This document shows, piece after piece, positions 8,157 through 16,425 of a DNA stretch of 57,642 nucleotides. Within the stretch, counting starts at the first letter, position 1; each line of letters starts with the position of its first letter. The stretch is taken from contig JANOXC010000124.1 of assembly GCA_031418215.1 (NCBI GenBank), forward strand, positions 1 to 57,642. The letters are read 5' to 3'. Both the position numbers and the translations under genes were made by a program. The notes under the pieces are model-generated. The model made no database searches and was not told the origin of the DNA. It worked only from the letters and a program-made list of their open reading frames with translations. The stretch is from JANOXC01 sp031418215. GTDB lineage: Bacteria > Bacteroidota > Bacteroidia > AKYH767-A > OLB10.

Positions 8157-9176
8157 ATGAAAATCAAGAGTTATACCACGCAATTAAAATTCATGCATAC
8201 ATTTCATATTGCTGCTGGCGCACGCGATTTTACGGATACTGTTTATGTTGAAGTGGAATCCGATGGATTCATAGGTTATGGGGAAGCTGCTTTGCCTCCT
8301 TACTTGAAAGAAAATACAGTTACAGTTTTAGCATATCTTTCAACAATTCAACTTCCGGAGAAATATATACCAGCTCAATTTTATGATTTGTTGAATTCGC
8401 TTCATGATTCGCCGCAGAAAAATTACCCTGCATTGGCTGCCATCGACAGTGCTTTACATGACTTGCAGGGAAATTTAACTGGTGCTACAACAAGATCCAT
8501 TTATAATATTAAATCAAAGGAAACACCGATTTGTGCTTATACTATTGGAATGGGAAGCAATACTGATATAAAAACGAAAATTGAAGAAGCACAGCAATTT
8601 AGTTTTTTTAAGTTGAAGTTGGGTGGGGATAACGACAAAGAGTTGGTCAAAATATTCAGGCAAAATTGTGATGAACCATTTTGTGTTGATGTGAACCGTG
8701 GATGGAAAAATGTTAATGCTGCAATTGAACTAAGTAATTGGCTGACAGAACAGGGTTGTCTTTTTATTGAACAACCTTTTGAGAAAGAAATGATGAGTGA
8801 AACCAATGAATTGCGAAAGCATATTTCCATCCCAGTCATCCTTGACGAATCTGTACAAACAGTAGAAGATGTGTTAAAGGTAAAAGACTATTGTGATGGT
8901 ATAAACATCAAGTTGGTCAAGTGCGGCGGAATCTATCCGGCTTATCAAATGATTGAACTGGCACGCAAAAACAACCTCAAAGTATTTATAGGTTGCATGA
9001 GTGAAAGCAGTTGTGGCATAGCAGCAGCAGCACAATTAGCGCCGTTGGCAGACTGGATAGATCTTGACAGTCCGATGTTGATCAACAATGATCCTTTTGA
9101 AGGAGTGACTTATGTTGATGGAAAAATTATTTTATCGGAGAATGTGGGAAACGGAATTAGATTGAGAGAAGGGTAA
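8157..9176 (+). CDS. L-Ala-D/L-Glu (dipeptide) epimerase
   Basis: A 339-residue member of the enolase superfamily, muconate-lactonizing/mandelate-racemase branch. It shows the dipeptide-epimerase pattern: a K-x-K motif in FFKLKLGG as one acid-base pair, metal ligands in CVDVNRGW, FIEQPF and ILDES, the second acid-base lysine in INIKLVKCGG, and the substrate-carboxylate region DLDSP near the end. Enzymes of this type epimerise L-Ala-D-Glu from recycled murein to L-Ala-L-Glu for degradation; in Bacteroidota some have broader dipeptide specificity. The ATG at 8157 is chosen over an in-frame TTG at 8148 because it gives the usual N-terminus MKIKSYTTQLKF. No murein-recycling gene is adjacent. Confidence 0.88.
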   Translation: MKIKSYTTQLKFMHTFHIAAGARDFTDTVYVEVESDGFIGYGEAALPPYLKENTVTVLAYLSTIQLPEKYIPAQFYDLLNSLHDSPQKNYPALAAIDSALHDLQGNLTGATTRSIYNIKSKETPICAYTIGMGSNTDIKTKIEEAQQFSFFKLKLGGDNDKELVKIFRQNCDEPFCVDVNRGWKNVNAAIELSNWLTEQGCLFIEQPFEKEMMSETNELRKHISIPVILDESVQTVEDVLKVKDYCDGINIKLVKCGGIYPAYQMIELARKNNLKVFIGCMSESSCGIAAAAQLAPLADWIDLDSPMLINNDPFEGVTYVDGKIILSENVGNGIRLREG

Positions 9177-9195
9177 GGGACTCAATTGAAATATT

Positions 9196-9903
9196 TTAAT
9201 CATTGATTGCCACTACTTCTTTCACGCCGGGAACCATACGTTTTAAAAGATTTTCAATACCGGATTTCAATGTGATTGTTGAGGAAGGACAACCGCTGCA
9301 CGAACCTTTTAACACAACACTAACAACACCATTGACATAAGATTGAAAATGAATAGCACCGCCATCACCTTCCACAGCAGGTTTTACATATTCATCCAGC
9401 AATTGAATTATTTGTTTTTCCGCCTCCGGATCTGGCAAAGAATTTATTTCTTCAATCTTTTCATTAACAGCTACTGCTACTTTTTTTACTGCCGCTTCTT
9501 CTCCTGCCGCTGCCACTATTTTCACTGCCGCTTTTTCTCCTGCCACTGCCACTTTTTTAACTGCTACTATATGATTTGCATCAAAAGGAGAACCAATAAA
9601 CAGCTGCTCCCCACTCGCTAAATATCCACGAATAAACTCGCGTAAAATATTGGTGATATCATACCAGTCCAAATCATTTTCTTTTGTAATGGTGATGAAA
9701 TTAGAAGTGATAAATACTTTTTTTACTCCGGTAAAATCAAACAACTGCAATGCTATAGGGCAGTTCAAAGCCTCTTCCTTCGACATATATTCAACTGTTC
9801 CACCTTCCAACAACATGACATTGGCAACAAACTTCATGCTGTTTGGGTTGGGTGTTAACTCCGCATAAACCTCAAAAGGTGTTTTTTTTGTTTCAGTAAT
9901 CAT
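9196..9903 (-). CDS. Nfu-type Fe-S cluster scaffold with repeat-expanded linker
   Basis: This 235-residue protein combines an Nfu N-terminal domain (residues 10-98, with the typical TPNPNSMKFV) and a C-terminal NifU domain (residues 160-235) with the cluster-binding pair C202-SG-C205. It receives or carries 4Fe-4S clusters for delivery to apoproteins. Its odd feature is the linker at residues 113-148, made of alanine, valine, lysine and glutamate and encoded by about two and a half copies of a 36-base tandem repeat. The two folded domains look intact. The divergent neighbour nadB begins the quinolinate pathway, whose next enzyme, NadA, contains a 4Fe-4S cluster, which may explain the pairing, although nadA itself is not in the window. 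Confidence 0.92.
   Translation of the reverse strand: MITETKKTPFEVYAELTPNPNSMKFVANVMLLEGGTVEYMSKEEALNCPIALQLFDFTGVKKVFITSNFITITKENDLDWYDITNILREFIRGYLASGEQLFIGSPFDANHIVAVKKVAVAGEKAAVKIVAAAGEEAAVKKVAVAVNEKIEEINSLPDPEAEKQIIQLLDEYVKPAVEGDGGAIHFQSYVNGVVSVVLKGSCSGCPSSTITLKSGIENLLKRMVPGVKEVVAIND
9467..9559. repeat. 36-base tandem repeat inside the Nfu-like gene
   Basis: Two full copies (9488-9523 and 9524-9559) begin ACTGCCGCTT and differ at a few positions. A partial copy precedes them at 9467-9487. The repeat is in frame and encodes a 12-residue unit of the type KKVAVAGEKAAV. Confidence 0.85.
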
Positions 9904-9978
9904 TATAATTTCTTCTGTCTGTTTTAAATAATTCCGCTTATTTTATGAATCAATCAGCATTATAAGGTCAATCGGTAT

Positions 9979-9986
9979 TACTTTTG
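9979..9986 (+). promoter_or_regulatory. TAnnTTTG promoter box, probably for nadB
   Basis: TACTTTTG on the plus strand, 77 bases before the nadB GTG. It sits five bases to the left of an opposite-strand box at 9992-9999, so the two transcripts would overlap at their 5' ends. Confidence 0.4.
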
Positions 9987-9991
9987 TCATG

Positions 9992-9999
9992 CAAAAATA
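9992..9999 (-). promoter_or_regulatory. TAnnTTTG promoter box, probably for the Nfu-like gene
   Basis: The minus strand reads TATTTTTG, 88 bases before the ATG at 9903. It is interleaved with the nadB box at 9979-9986. Confidence 0.4.
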
Positions 10000-10063
10000 A
10001 GGGTAAATACTGAGCAAATCGCATTGGATTGCATTGATATTTATCTAATAAACGCTATTACAA

Positions 10064-11617
10064 GTGCAAACAACAACTGATTTTTTAGTGATGGGCTCGG
10101 GAATTGCCGGATTAAGCTATGCTTTGAAGGCAGCTGATCACGGCAAGGTGTTAATTGTAACCAAAGCTGATGAGGATGAATCGAATACAAAATATGCGCA
10201 AGGAGGTATAGCCGCTGTTACCTACACACCTGATTCCTATGAAAAGCATATTAATGATACGTTGATATGTGGAGATGGTTTGTGTAATGAAAAAATTGTG
10301 CGCATGGTTATTACGGAAAGCGCAGAACGAATTGAAGAATTGATCAAATACGGGACAGATTTTGACAAAACGCCTGCCGGTGCTTTCGACCTGGCACGTG
10401 AAGGCGGCCATAGTGAACATCGGGTGTTGCATCACAAAGATATTACCGGACTGGAAATTGAACGCAAACTTTTAGCGCGCATACATGCTCACCCGAATAT
10501 TACGATTTGCACGCACTACTTCGCTGTTGACATCATCACCCAACATCATTTAGGTATAGAAGTAAAACGATCAACGCCAGGTGTTGAATGTTATGGAGCT
10601 TATGTTTTGAATACAAGGAACGGCGCTGTTGAAACGATTTTAGCAAAAATCACATTGGTTGCAACAGGAGGTGCCGGGCAAATTTACCGTACTACAACCA
10701 ACCCTGTTATTGCCACAGGAGATGGAGTGGCTTTTGTTTATCGTGCCATGGGAAAGGTAGAAAATATGGAATTCATTCAGTTTCATCCTACAGCACTTTA
10801 TCATCCCGGTCAAAGTCCTTCCTTCCTGATTTCAGAGGCAGTACGCGGTTTTGGCGCTGTTTTAAAAACACAAGATGAAAAAGAATTTATGCATTTGTAT
10901 GATGAGCGTGGTTCATTGGCTCCGCGTGATATTACTGCTCGTGCCATTGACAGTGAGTTGAAAAAACGGGGAGAGGATTTTGTATTGCTTGATTGCCGTC
11001 ATATTGACCATGAAAAATTTATCGCTCATTTTCCTAATATATATAATAAGTGCCTCAGCCTGGGCATTGACATTGCCAATCAATGCATCCCTGTTGTTCC
11101 GGCAGCGCATTATATGTGCGGCGGAATGAAAGTTGATGAATACGGACGATCTTCCATCGCACACCTCTATGCAGTCGGTGAATGTTCTTCCACAGGCTTG
11201 CATGGCGCCAATCGTTTAGCATCAAATTCTTTGCTGGAAGCAGTGGTCTTTGCACACAGGGCATTTAGTCAAAGCATTGTCGACATTAAAAAAATAAAAC
11301 TGCAAACGGCTATTCCCGACTGGGACGCTGAAGGAACAAAAACTCCGGCTGAATTGGTTTTGATCACACAAAGCAGAAAGGAACTACAGGAAATAATGAG
11401 CAGTTACGTTGGCATCTTCCGCAGCGACATGCGATTAAAGCGCGCCATTGATCGTTTGTGGTTGTTATATAAAGAGACCGATGATTTATATGAACGTTGG
11501 CATCTCACGCCGCGTTTATGTGAATTGCGAAACATGATTAATGTGGCTTATCTGATTTTGAAAGCTGCCAGAGCAAGGACTGAAAATAAAGGGTTGCATT
11601 TTAATACGGATAATTAA
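10064..11617 (+). CDS. nadB: L-aspartate oxidase
   Basis: This 517-residue flavoprotein oxidises L-aspartate to iminoaspartate, the first step of de novo NAD synthesis. It has the FAD-binding start GSGIAGLSYALKAA, the family motif NTKYAQGGIAAV, the active-site regions REGGHSEHRVLHHKD and EFIQFHPTALYHP, the stretch RDITARAID, and the C-terminal GECSSTGLHGANRLASNSLLEA part of the FAD domain. Length is near the usual 530-540. The start is a GTG; the reading MQTTTDFLVMGSG gives a normal N-terminus and there is no nearby in-frame ATG upstream. The nadA and nadC genes are not adjacent. The LuxE-like gene follows 37 bases downstream on the same strand. Confidence 0.96.
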   Translation: MQTTTDFLVMGSGIAGLSYALKAADHGKVLIVTKADEDESNTKYAQGGIAAVTYTPDSYEKHINDTLICGDGLCNEKIVRMVITESAERIEELIKYGTDFDKTPAGAFDLAREGGHSEHRVLHHKDITGLEIERKLLARIHAHPNITICTHYFAVDIITQHHLGIEVKRSTPGVECYGAYVLNTRNGAVETILAKITLVATGGAGQIYRTTTNPVIATGDGVAFVYRAMGKVENMEFIQFHPTALYHPGQSPSFLISEAVRGFGAVLKTQDEKEFMHLYDERGSLAPRDITARAIDSELKKRGEDFVLLDCRHIDHEKFIAHFPNIYNKCLSLGIDIANQCIPVVPAAHYMCGGMKVDEYGRSSIAHLYAVGECSSTGLHGANRLASNSLLEAVVFAHRAFSQSIVDIKKIKLQTAIPDWDAEGTKTPAELVLITQSRKELQEIMSSYVGIFRSDMRLKRAIDRLWLLYKETDDLYERWHLTPRLCELRNMINVAYLILKAARARTENKGLHFNTDN

Positions 11618-11654
11618 TTATTAATTTGTTGCCAAGGAAAGTTAAAGTAATACA

Positions 11655-12626
11655 ATGTTGACAGATTCCATTTTCGATTCCACTATTAATTTTGAAGAAG
11701 TGGCATTGTCTGTTTTTCAAAACCAATCTGCGCGACCGGGAATTTATAAAGATTATCTCCATTCATTAAAAATCAATCCATTAAAAATTGCTGTTGTTGA
11801 ACAAATCCCTTTTCTTCCAATCAGTTTTTTCAAAAGCCATGAGATAAAAGATCAAAGCAAAACAACGGAAATTATTTTTAGCAGCAGTGGTACAACAGGC
11901 AAGGATACTTCAAAACATTTTGTAAGCGATCTTGATTTATATATAAAGAGTTTCACCAAAGGATTTAATTTATACTATGGCGACATAAAGAAATATTGTT
12001 TCCTGGCTTTATTGCCTTCTTATTTGGAGCGGGAAGGATCATCATTGGTTTATATGTGTGATTATCTTATTAAAACTTCCAGCCATCCATTAAGTGGATT
12101 TTACCTGGAGAATAGGGAAGTGCTTTTTCAAAAATTGAAGTTGCTGAAGGAAAAGAAACAGCCGGTGATATTGTTGGGAGTTACTTATGCTTTGCTCGAT
12201 TTGGCTGAGCATTTTCCACTGGATTTCCCGGAGTTAATTGTTGTTGAAACAGGAGGAATGAAAGGACAGAGAGTGGAAATGGTGAGGGAAGAAGTTCATG
12301 CTGTTTTGAAAAAAGCATTTAATGTTACATCAGTGCATAGTGAATATGGAATGACGGAATTACTTTCTCAAGCCTGGTCTGTTGGCGATGGTATTTTTTC
12401 CTGTCCGCCCTGGATGAAAGTTTTTATTCGTGACATTAATGATCCGTTTCAATTGGGCGGAGAAAATGTAACCGGTGCAATAAATGTAATTGATCTTGCC
12501 AATGCTAACTCCTGTTCCTTTATTGCTACTGATGATATAGGCAGGATGACAGAAAATAATTCTTTTGAAGTATTAGGCCGGTTGGAAAGCAGTGATTTGA
12601 GGGGCTGTAATTTGTTGGTTGATTGA
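11655..12626 (+). CDS. LuxE-like acyl-protein synthetase / adenylate-forming protein
   Basis: This 323-residue protein belongs to the LuxE/acyl-protein synthetase family of adenylate-forming enzymes. It shows the nucleotide-binding loop SSSGTTGKDTSKH (about residue 75), the segment VVETGGMKGQ, and the adenylation motif EYGMTELLSQ (about residue 235), followed by TDDIGRM. LuxE itself activates fatty acids for the luciferase fatty-acid reductase complex, but no luxC, luxD or luciferase gene is present. In Bacteroidota such stand-alone proteins are common and their substrate is unknown to me. It lies 37 bases after nadB and could be cotranscribed with it. It ends just before a solo copy of the inverted-arm repeat. 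Confidence 0.8.
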   Translation: MLTDSIFDSTINFEEVALSVFQNQSARPGIYKDYLHSLKINPLKIAVVEQIPFLPISFFKSHEIKDQSKTTEIIFSSSGTTGKDTSKHFVSDLDLYIKSFTKGFNLYYGDIKKYCFLALLPSYLEREGSSLVYMCDYLIKTSSHPLSGFYLENREVLFQKLKLLKEKKQPVILLGVTYALLDLAEHFPLDFPELIVVETGGMKGQRVEMVREEVHAVLKKAFNVTSVHSEYGMTELLSQAWSVGDGIFSCPPWMKVFIRDINDPFQLGGENVTGAINVIDLANANSCSFIATDDIGRMTENNSFEVLGRLESSDLRGCNLLVD

Positions 12627-12649
12627 TGGCATGACTTAAAAAAATATAT

Positions 12650-12767
12650 TTTTCATTCAGCAGGAAACTATTTTCAACCATCCTAAATGTTTCTGATATC
12701 GTACGTGATTTTATAACCTATTGGTATTGCTGTGATACTTACTAAATAGATTCCACCTGAAAGACAA
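12650..12767. repeat. Inverted-arm repeat element, solo copy (118 bp)
   Basis: Left arm 12650-12677 (TTTTCATTCAGCAGGAAAC, then TATTTTCAA) and right arm 12744-12767 (AAATAGATTCCACC, then TGAAAGACAA) have the size and polarity of copies 1 and 3 at 3239 and 3549, nine kilobases away. The interior is not similar to theirs. There is no nuclease gene beside it. Confidence 0.8.
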
Positions 12768-12862
12768 CGGTAAATATTGCAGACATTCTGATGCATAACA
12801 AGGATTAAAGAAATATTGTTCTTCAAAACACTACTTACCGCATTCTTTTCTTTCTTTGCACC

Positions 12863-13066
12863 ATGTCAGATAAAAGAAGGATTATCATTATCGTTGCATC
12901 AGTAATTGGAGGAACGCTTCTATCCTTGCTGTTATTCAAAATGAGAAGGGGTGGACAAGCATTAGAAGAACACGATGTAACTACACTGATCACAAATTTT
13001 GTGTTTTCATTAGCAATCATACTGGGAATTGGTTTTTTCTTCATCTGGAATAAAAAGAAAGATTGA
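12863..13066 (+). CDS. Small membrane protein with two membrane helices
   Basis: A 67-residue protein of unknown function. A short basic N-terminus (MSDKRR) leads into one hydrophobic helix (residues 7-24), followed by a polar stretch with EEHDVTT, a second helix (43-61) and a basic tail ending WNKKKD. The pattern of charges predicts both termini in the cytoplasm. The ATG is preceded by TTCTTTGCACC, which resembles the initiation regions of other genes here. It lies between the solo repeat and the secreted esterase gene, both facing the same way. I do not recognise a family. Confidence 0.6.
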   Translation: MSDKRRIIIIVASVIGGTLLSLLLFKMRRGGQALEEHDVTTLITNFVFSLAIILGIGFFFIWNKKKD

Positions 13067-13133
13067 TCATTCATTTGATTTTCTTATAAAAAAGCTAACT
13101 TGGTGCACTCATTTATTCATCAAAAATTACGTC

Positions 13134-14420
13134 ATGGTTAACATTACTCGTATTACAGGCTTGTTTATATTGAACGTCCTTATATATAATTCTGCGACTA
13201 ATGCACAGGGAATCTGCAACCTCTCCCCGCGCTTCGACCAGGAAATATTTACCATAGTAAATAAAAGTACGGATGTTGTTTATGGTGCCAATGCAGATTA
13301 TCAGGGGGCTAACATGGTTCTTAAAATGGACATTTACCAACCCGATGGCGATACAATGTCTCAACGCCCGCTCATTATTTTCGCTCATGGCGGGAGCTTC
13401 GTGGCAGGTGACAAGTCAAATGGCGATCAAGTAGATCTTTGCAATCATTTTGCAAAACGCGGATATATTTGCGCAACTATTAATTACCGTCTTGGCATGG
13501 CATTTCCTATTAATGCAGCAACAGCCACCGATGCCGTTTACCGTTCAGTACAGGATATGAAAGCGGCTATCCGTTTTTTTCGAAAGGATGCTGCAACCAA
13601 CAACACTTATAAAATTAATCCCAATATTGTTATTGTAGGCGGTACCTCAGCCGGTGCTTTCACGGCTATGCATTTGGCTTACCTGAATACCTATCCTGAG
13701 TTGCCTGCAACAATTGATACAGCTGCATTGGGCAATCTTGATGGCAACAGTGGGAATCCAGGTTATCCGGTAAATGTTAATGCCGTAATTAACCTTTGTG
13801 GCGCCCTTGGAAATTCACATTGGGTAATTCCTGGAGATCCACCATTGGTTAGTATGCATGGAACAACTGATGCAACAGTGCCTTACTCAACAGCTACATT
13901 GTTATTGTTTAATCTTTATCCTTTAATGCCGGTTGATGGTAGTTTTGCCATCCATAATTATATCAATACGTTTAGCCATCCTGCTGAAATGTATACCTGG
14001 TATGGCCAGGGTCATGTCCCTTTCAGCGGAAATAGCGCATCAAACATTGCCTACACGGATACTGCCGTGCGTTTTGTGAGCAATTTCCTGTATAAAACGC
14101 TTGGCTGCATCCCTGCTGATCCTAACCCATTGCAAAACACATTTTCTACCGTTGGAATCGCTAATATTCAAGACGAGCATGGAATTCATATCGGGAGTAA
14201 TCCTGTCATTGAAGAGATAGAACTTTTCCTTGAAAATAATGGGCTACTGCATATTTCATTGTGGAGTGTATCTGGTCAGCAAGTATACCAGACTGATTAT
14301 CAAGCCAATGATTCACAAATGAAGATCGAAGTTAAAAATCTGCCAAATGGCCTTTACTTCCTTCATTATAAGGGTGTTAATAAATCGGGGATATTAAAGG
14401 TCATTATCCAGCACAATTGA
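13134..14420 (+). CDS. Secreted alpha/beta-hydrolase (carboxylesterase-like) with T9SS tail
   Basis: This 428-residue protein has a signal peptide (residues 1-23, ending SATNAQ) and an alpha/beta-hydrolase domain of the carboxylesterase/lipase type: the oxyanion motif AHGGSFVAG, the nucleophile elbow G-T-S172-A-G, the acid region HGTTDATVP, and the catalytic histidine in YGQGHVPFSG. The last 75 residues have the look of a type A T9SS sorting domain (SLWSVSGQQVYQ, then LPNGLYFLHYKG and a basic end), so it is probably exported through the type IX system and attached to or released from the surface. The ATG at 13134 is chosen over an earlier one at 13029, because the longer form would bury the signal peptide. 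Substrate is unknown. Confidence 0.88.
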   Translation: MVNITRITGLFILNVLIYNSATNAQGICNLSPRFDQEIFTIVNKSTDVVYGANADYQGANMVLKMDIYQPDGDTMSQRPLIIFAHGGSFVAGDKSNGDQVDLCNHFAKRGYICATINYRLGMAFPINAATATDAVYRSVQDMKAAIRFFRKDAATNNTYKINPNIVIVGGTSAGAFTAMHLAYLNTYPELPATIDTAALGNLDGNSGNPGYPVNVNAVINLCGALGNSHWVIPGDPPLVSMHGTTDATVPYSTATLLLFNLYPLMPVDGSFAIHNYINTFSHPAEMYTWYGQGHVPFSGNSASNIAYTDTAVRFVSNFLYKTLGCIPADPNPLQNTFSTVGIANIQDEHGIHIGSNPVIEEIELFLENNGLLHISLWSVSGQQVYQTDYQANDSQMKIEVKNLPNGLYFLHYKGVNKSGILKVIIQHN

Positions 14421-14434
14421 AAGGGCTAAACGCT

Positions 14435-14442
14435 TACCTTTG
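14435..14442 (+). promoter_or_regulatory. TAnnTTTG promoter box for the desaturase
   Basis: TACCTTTG, six bases before the ATG at 14449. An in-frame TTG at 14440 overlaps the box and is therefore unlikely to be the start codon. Confidence 0.55.
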
Positions 14443-14448
14443 CCCGCG

Positions 14449-15516
14449 ATGGCAAAAGTTACGTTTAACAATAAAGTTGGTCCCTTTACCGACGCGCTGA
14501 AAGAACGGATCAACAACTACTTCGAGCAACATAAGATTGACCTGACAGGAAACAGTCACCTTTTTTGGAAGACCATTATTCTGATCTCAACGCTGGTAGT
14601 TAATTACATAGTGCTTGTTTTCTTTACGCCGCCCGTTTGGTTATCATTGACACTTTGTGCGTTAATGGGCTTAAATTTTGCCGCCATTGGCTTTAATGTA
14701 ATGCATGATGGTGCCCATGACAGCTATTCTTCAAAGAAAAGATTGAATAACATTATGGCTTACTCGCTTAATTTAATGGGCGGCAGTTCATATATCTGGA
14801 AAATTAAACATAACCTGATACACCATTCTTTTACAAATGTGGAAGGATTGGATGACGATATCGATATCAAACCTTTTATGCGTGTTCATGAAGATCAACC
14901 GCGTTACTGGTTTCATCGTTTTCAGCATGTTTATTGGGTACTGCTTTATGGAATGGCTTATTTCCTTTGGGTATTTTGGCAGGATTTTGAAAAATATTTT
15001 TCAGGAAAAATTGGCGATTCAAAAATGCGCAAAATGAATCTTCGTGAGCACTTTATATTCTGGGGAAGTAAGTTGATCTATGTTAGCATATTCCTGGTCG
15101 TTCCAATATTTAAGGTTGGTCTTGTAGATACACTCATCGGATATGGTGTGATGATTTTTGTCTGTGGATTCTTTATTGGTATTGTTTTCCAGTTAGCACA
15201 TGTTATTCAGGAAACTTCTTTCCCGCGCCCTGATGAAGCAACATCTAAAATCGATAATGAATGGGCCGTTCACCAATTAGAAACAACTGCAAATTTTTCC
15301 ACGAAAAGTAAATTTGTAAGTTGGTTGGTCGGAGGACTTAATTTTCAGGTGGAACACCACCTCTTCCCCCGTGTTAGTCATGTACATTATCCTGCCATTA
15401 GTAAACTGGTACGTGATACCTGTCGTGAATTCAATGTGCCTTACCTCGAACATCCTACAGTTGCCAGTGCCGTGCGCTCACACGTTAAGTATTTACGTGT
15501 AATGGGCAGAAGGTAA
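14449..15516 (+). CDS. Membrane fatty acid desaturase
   Basis: This 355-residue integral-membrane di-iron enzyme introduces a double bond into fatty acyl chains of membrane lipids. All three histidine boxes are visible: HDGAHD (about residue 87), HNLIHHS (about 122) and FQVEHHLFP (about 302). Four or so membrane helices surround them (residues 42-82 and 165-255). The layout resembles front-end or acyl-lipid desaturases (DesA3/delta-5/6-like, QVEHH class) but without a fused cytochrome b5 domain, so ferredoxin or a separate b5 would supply electrons. The start is the ATG at 14449 just after a promoter box. It would help keep the membrane fluid in the cold; that role is inferred from the family. 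Confidence 0.92.
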   Translation: MAKVTFNNKVGPFTDALKERINNYFEQHKIDLTGNSHLFWKTIILISTLVVNYIVLVFFTPPVWLSLTLCALMGLNFAAIGFNVMHDGAHDSYSSKKRLNNIMAYSLNLMGGSSYIWKIKHNLIHHSFTNVEGLDDDIDIKPFMRVHEDQPRYWFHRFQHVYWVLLYGMAYFLWVFWQDFEKYFSGKIGDSKMRKMNLREHFIFWGSKLIYVSIFLVVPIFKVGLVDTLIGYGVMIFVCGFFIGIVFQLAHVIQETSFPRPDEATSKIDNEWAVHQLETTANFSTKSKFVSWLVGGLNFQVEHHLFPRVSHVHYPAISKLVRDTCREFNVPYLEHPTVASAVRSHVKYLRVMGRR

Positions 15517-15644
15517 TTACTACTTTTTCGTTTGCAATCCACTCTTTTTAAATAATAGAGAACATCAATAGCTGCAACATGTACTATTATTTACAGCGTT
15601 CATAATAAAGTAGATTCTTAGCGTTAAGTCATGCATAGGCCATC

Positions 15645-15652
15645 TATTTTTG
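15645..15652 (+). promoter_or_regulatory. TAnnTTTG promoter box for the 221-residue protein
   Basis: TATTTTTG, four bases before a GTG start at 15657, so the transcript would have almost no leader. Confidence 0.5.
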
Positions 15653-15656
15653 TGCT

Positions 15657-16322
15657 GTGATAAAGAACTTCCTACTCCTGATATTCTTATTACCTGTTGT
15701 TGCTTTTGCAGATTCAACAGATGTAAGCATATGGAAAAAGCCGAAGATCTTCTTGCAGTTGGAACGGTTTAATACCCTTGTTGATGGAAAGGGTGCCAAT
15801 TTGGGAGGAATCAGAGGAGGACTTGAGTTTGGAAAGAAGTATCGGATAGGACTAGGTTACTACAACCTTAATTCGGATATCATTGAATATATTCATTTAA
15901 CACCGGAAGAAGCTGCAGATGCGCCGGCTGATTCAGTCAAGGGGAAACTATATATGGGATGCGTACCAATTTGTCTCGAATATATATTCTATAATAAAGG
16001 GAAATGGCAGTTTAGTATCCCATTTCATATTGGGTTTGGCAATACTTACTTCGAGTATTTTAACAAGTACAATGAAACGAAAAGAGTTAAAGATCATTCT
16101 ATTCTCCTGGCAGATATTATCATTGCCGGCCAATATAAAATAGTAAAATGGGTAGGTATTGGTGCCGGTATTGGTTACAGTAAAATTGTTGTAGTAAATC
16201 CATCGGTTGAACGAAACTTGAGTTCACCTATGTATAGCATAGGTCTGAAAATATTTTTAGGGGAAATTTACCGTAGCGTTTTTCCGCATGGGCTGTGCGG
16301 TAAAAAGGATTATTCACAATAA
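15657..16322 (+). CDS. Probable outer-membrane beta-barrel protein
   Basis: A 221-residue protein of unknown function with a clear signal peptide (residues 1-18, ending VVAFA). The mature part consists of alternating hydrophobic/polar strands with glycine and aromatic residues (GGLEFGKKYRIGLGYYNL; IPFHIGFGNTYFEY; KWVGIGAGIGYSK), the pattern of a small eight- to ten-stranded outer-membrane barrel. The hydrophobic stretch before a basic end (SIGLKIFLGEIYRSVF) is the last strand. The start codon is GTG; no ATG fits the signal peptide. It stands alone between the desaturase and the dCMP deaminase. Confidence 0.65.
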   Translation: MIKNFLLLIFLLPVVAFADSTDVSIWKKPKIFLQLERFNTLVDGKGANLGGIRGGLEFGKKYRIGLGYYNLNSDIIEYIHLTPEEAADAPADSVKGKLYMGCVPICLEYIFYNKGKWQFSIPFHIGFGNTYFEYFNKYNETKRVKDHSILLADIIIAGQYKIVKWVGIGAGIGYSKIVVVNPSVERNLSSPMYSIGLKIFLGEIYRSVFPHGLCGKKDYSQ

Positions 16323-16411
16323 TATTCTTAATCTTGATAAAATCATTCAGAATGCCCTGCACTTGATTTATGTAAAAAGGCATTTGTAAATAGTACATTC
16401 AATCTTTCAAT

Positions 16412-16419
16412 TACTTTTG
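16412..16419 (+). promoter_or_regulatory. TAnnTTTG promoter box for the dCMP deaminase gene
   Basis: TACTTTTG, six bases before the ATG at 16426. It overlaps an in-frame TTG at 16417, which argues against that TTG as start. Confidence 0.55.
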
Positions 16420-16425
16420 CAACAA

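Noticed and set aside
13029..13133. Longer N-terminus for the secreted esterase
   Set aside because: It overlaps the preceding small membrane protein gene and would hide the signal peptide that begins at 13134.
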